DNA from: Rhodospirillaceae bacterium
Lineage (GTDB): Bacteria > Pseudomonadota > Alphaproteobacteria > Rhodospirillales > Magnetovibrionaceae
DNA: 16,148 nt
Reading direction: 5' to 3'
Assembly (NCBI GenBank): GCA_002401565.1
Contig: NVTL01000022.1
Coordinates: 5,921 to 22,068 of the forward strand
The notes under the pieces were generated by a model. That model was not told the DNA's origin, ran no database searches, and saw nothing but the letters and a program-made list of their open reading frames with translations. Of this stretch, positions 14,692 to 16,148 are shown in pieces (positions within the stretch are counted from its first letter, which is position 1; every line of letters starts with the position of its first letter). The position numbers were made by a program, and so were the translations under genes.

Positions 14692-15354
14692 TTAGTGGGT
14701 ATAAGACATTAATACGCGTGATGAGGCTTGAGAATCCCCATATTTGTATTCCATGCGCACATAATTATTAACGTCCGCACTGTACCACCAGCGTTCAAAT
14801 CCAACCCAGTTTGTATCTAAGCTTTCTGTTCGCATGACAATGACCCAAGTGTCAAAGGTGCCCGCAGGAACAGAAATTTGTTCTTTGCCTTCAATCGTCC
14901 ACGATGTTTTATGACGAATCAGCTTTTTATTTTTTGTATATTCTCGGATGAAATGTATGGATTGGCCGGCTTGTACTTTAAATAAAGTCATGGGGTCTAG
15001 GGTTCTAAAAACAACAAGGCGGTGCGCTCTGGGATTTGAGGATTCTTGTTTGAAAATAGCTTTGCGAACAACCCAGGTTTTTGGCACGTCCAAGCGAACA
15101 AGTTTGGCGTTTCCGTTGGGGAAAACCTTTTCAACCTGCAAAGCGTATCCATCGCTGTACACCCACGTATGGTCTTTTTTCCAGACTGGGGGCTGCAAGT
15201 CCATGACGACTTTGGGAGGTTGTGGGGCTGTTGGGGCAGGGGCAAGAACAGGCTTGTTTGATGGTGTTGGTGTTGTTTGGACACAGCCAGCCAGAACGGT
15301 TGCCATAACAAGCGCAGCGGGGAGTTTGTTGAGAACGGTTTTCAAAATATGCAT
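14692..15354 (-). CDS. Outer-envelope lipoprotein of unknown function
   Basis: From ATG 15354 the 220-residue protein has a lipoprotein signal (about 1-23) with lipobox LAGC and lipidated C24. A Pro/Thr/Ala-rich linker (about 27-56) follows, then a beta-rich domain. That domain carries VPAGTFDTWVI (162-172) and ERWWYSADV (187-195), a pattern reminiscent of DUF3108/TapB-like domains. An earlier GTG at 15411 lies inside the preceding gene and would add 19 residues ahead of the signal, so I reject it. AGAAGG lies about 11 nt upstream of the chosen start. Residue 2 after the Cys is Q, not D, which suggests outer-membrane sorting by the enterobacterial rule. Its position between secretin and pilin genes would suit a pilotin-like or secretin-accessory role, but no pilotin fold is recognised. 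Confidence 0.75.
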   Translation of the reverse strand: MHILKTVLNKLPAALVMATVLAGCVQTTPTPSNKPVLAPAPTAPQPPKVVMDLQPPVWKKDHTWVYSDGYALQVEKVFPNGNAKLVRLDVPKTWVVRKAIFKQESSNPRAHRLVVFRTLDPMTLFKVQAGQSIHFIREYTKNKKLIRHKTSWTIEGKEQISVPAGTFDTWVIVMRTESLDTNWVGFERWWYSADVNNYVRMEYKYGDSQASSRVLMSYTH

Positions 15355-15376
15355 GTTCAAATTTGCCTTCTTAATA

Positions 15377-15829
15377 TTAGAATAATCCAGAAAGTAACCC
15401 GGGTTCTTCACCTGACAATTGAACCCACTCGCCTTGTCCTACGGCGGCGCCTTTGGGAATGGTATATTTGTACATCAAAGGTGGGATGCCATCTTGGTTC
15501 ATGGCGGTTGACCGTGTTGTGGCGCGCACAATGAGGGGCGTGTTCAAAGAACCAAATGCTTCGACAGAAAATGAAGGCGCATCAATCTGTATGCCCTTTA
15601 AATCCCGTTGAGCCCGATTGACCTGCACCGGATCTGGCGCAAAATAAACATAGCGTTTGTTTTCTGAAAAATGAATGAGTTGGGCTTTTACCACTGTGTT
15701 CACAAGGCTTTGCAATTCTTGGCGTGCCGGTTGAACAACCACCATGTTGATCACATAAGGATACATCACGGCCATAATCAACGCTAACGTACCAAACACC
15801 CAGCTTAATGATGTTAAGATGCGGGCCAT
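15377..15829 (-). CDS. Unknown one-pass membrane protein in the pilus locus
   Basis: I do not recognise this 150-residue protein. It has one hydrophobic segment (about 8-32) directly after MARILTS, then a likely periplasmic part starting with a helix (about 33-52, ARQELQSLVNTVVKAQ). A region rich in aromatic and beta residues follows (FSENKRYVYFAPDP, about 54-67). It ends at GLLSGLF. The shape, an N-terminal hydrophobic helix running into an amphipathic helix and a small beta domain, recalls a pilin, but there is no prepilin Gly-Phe site or Glu5. It could be an assembly accessory protein. GGGAAG lies about 8 nt before the ATG. It starts 62 nt after the secretin stop and ends 22 nt before the lipoprotein. 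Confidence 0.7.
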   Translation of the reverse strand: MARILTSLSWVFGTLALIMAVMYPYVINMVVVQPARQELQSLVNTVVKAQLIHFSENKRYVYFAPDPVQVNRAQRDLKGIQIDAPSFSVEAFGSLNTPLIVRATTRSTAMNQDGIPPLMYKYTIPKGAAVGQGEWVQLSGEEPGLLSGLF

Positions 15830-15891
15830 ATTACAGGCTTCCCAACGTCAAAACTTTGTGGTCCATACTCATTTTTGCTTTTCGCAACATC

Positions 15892-16148
15892 CTATTCGTC
15901 TTCGGCTCTGGCCATCCGGCTTTTAGATTGTAAAGTTTCCCGCATTTGACCTAAGTATGTTTTGCGGTCATTGAGATAGGTCCGTTGGCTAACATCACGC
16001 GACATAATTTCTTCGGGATAAACCACATGCGGCGTGATGAAGAATAATGTTTCTGTGAAGGTGTCTGCCGTCGTATCTGTCCTAAACAATTGCCCAAAAA
16101 ATGGAATGTCTTTTAAAAGAGGAATGCCTCTGTTTGTATCAACGCGGC
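15892..16148 (-). CDS. Secretin (GspD/PilQ/MshL family), C-terminal end, 5' part outside the window
   Basis: The frame is open from the right edge to TAG at 15892, giving the last 84 residues. The stretch RGIPLLKDIPFFGQLFR followed by ETLFFITPHVV is the hallmark C-terminus of the secretin pore domain, where the last beta strands and lip region form the outer-membrane channel. After TPHVV comes a charged tail of about 42 residues (YPEEIM through ARAEDE), longer than in many PilQ proteins and placed like the S-domain that binds pilotins in GspD. Apparent internal starts such as the TTG at 16089 are only codons within the gene. The family call is secure; the subfamily cannot be decided from this fragment. 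Confidence 0.92.
   Translation of the reverse strand, partial: RVDTNRGIPLLKDIPFFGQLFRTDTTADTFTETLFFITPHVVYPEEIMSRDVSQRTYLNDRKTYLGQMRETLQSKSRMARAEDE

Noticed and set aside
14948..15385. A 145-codon plus-strand frame opposite the lipoprotein gene.
   Set aside because: The minus strand carries a proper lipobox and linker in this stretch; the plus frame shows no signal or family pattern.
15355..15411. Start of the lipoprotein at the GTG 15411.
   Set aside because: It would place 19 polar residues before the lipoprotein signal and overlap the preceding gene; ATG 15354 gives a normal signal peptide.
15831..15890. A 19-codon frame with ATG on the minus strand between the secretin and the 150-residue protein, its stop running into the next start region.
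   Set aside because: Too short, no ribosome site of its own worth noting and no recognisable signature; could be chance in a 62-nt gap.

Overview
The window carries a nearly gapless run of sixteen co-oriented genes, all on the minus strand, so transcription runs from position 16148 down to 214. Together they encode most of a Gram-negative type IV pilus / type II secretion-type machine. A truncated insertion sequence sits at the left edge. There are no rRNA, tRNA or CRISPR features, and no gene-free stretch reaches 300 bases. The secretin and lipoprotein imply an outer membrane. The insertion sequence resembles the IS427 group of the IS5 family, which is common in Alphaproteobacteria. A moderate-GC alphaproteobacterium is my guess, with low confidence.

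Layout in transcription order: the C-terminal end of a secretin (15892-16148); an unknown one-pass membrane protein (15377-15829); a lipoprotein (14692-15354); a probable major pilin (13942-14493) and a second pilin (13316-13921); a Ser/Thr protein kinase fused to an FGE-sulfatase domain (11720-13258); the assembly ATPase (9428-11536) and the platform protein (8388-9428); four minor pseudopilins (8373 down to 5853); a PilM-PilN (GspL-like) fusion (3826-5712); a PilO-PilP-like fusion (2954-3763); an FHA-domain class III adenylate cyclase (1920-2879); a PP2C phosphatase (1097-1867); and the prepilin peptidase (214-1077). Many junctions overlap or are under 25 nt. Larger gaps before pilA, the ATPase gene and the PilM-N gene are candidate internal promoters.

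How the parts fit: the peptidase would process the six prepilin-like proteins. The ATPase and platform protein would drive assembly through the PilM-N / PilO-P inner-membrane complex, and the secretin would form the outer-membrane exit. The order ATPase, platform, pilins resembles MSHA pilus clusters. No retraction ATPase (PilT) is visible.

The unusual part is signalling. A kinase, a PP2C phosphatase and an FHA protein are built into the locus, the same trio (PpkA/PppA/Fha) that controls type VI secretion. Here the FHA protein is also an adenylate cyclase with all expected catalytic residues. The assembly ATPase has a long N-terminal extension with four acidic-x-Thr-hydrophobic motifs that look like possible phospho-threonine/FHA docking sites. 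I infer a pilus or secretion machine gated by threonine phosphorylation with a cAMP output; nothing in the sequence proves this.
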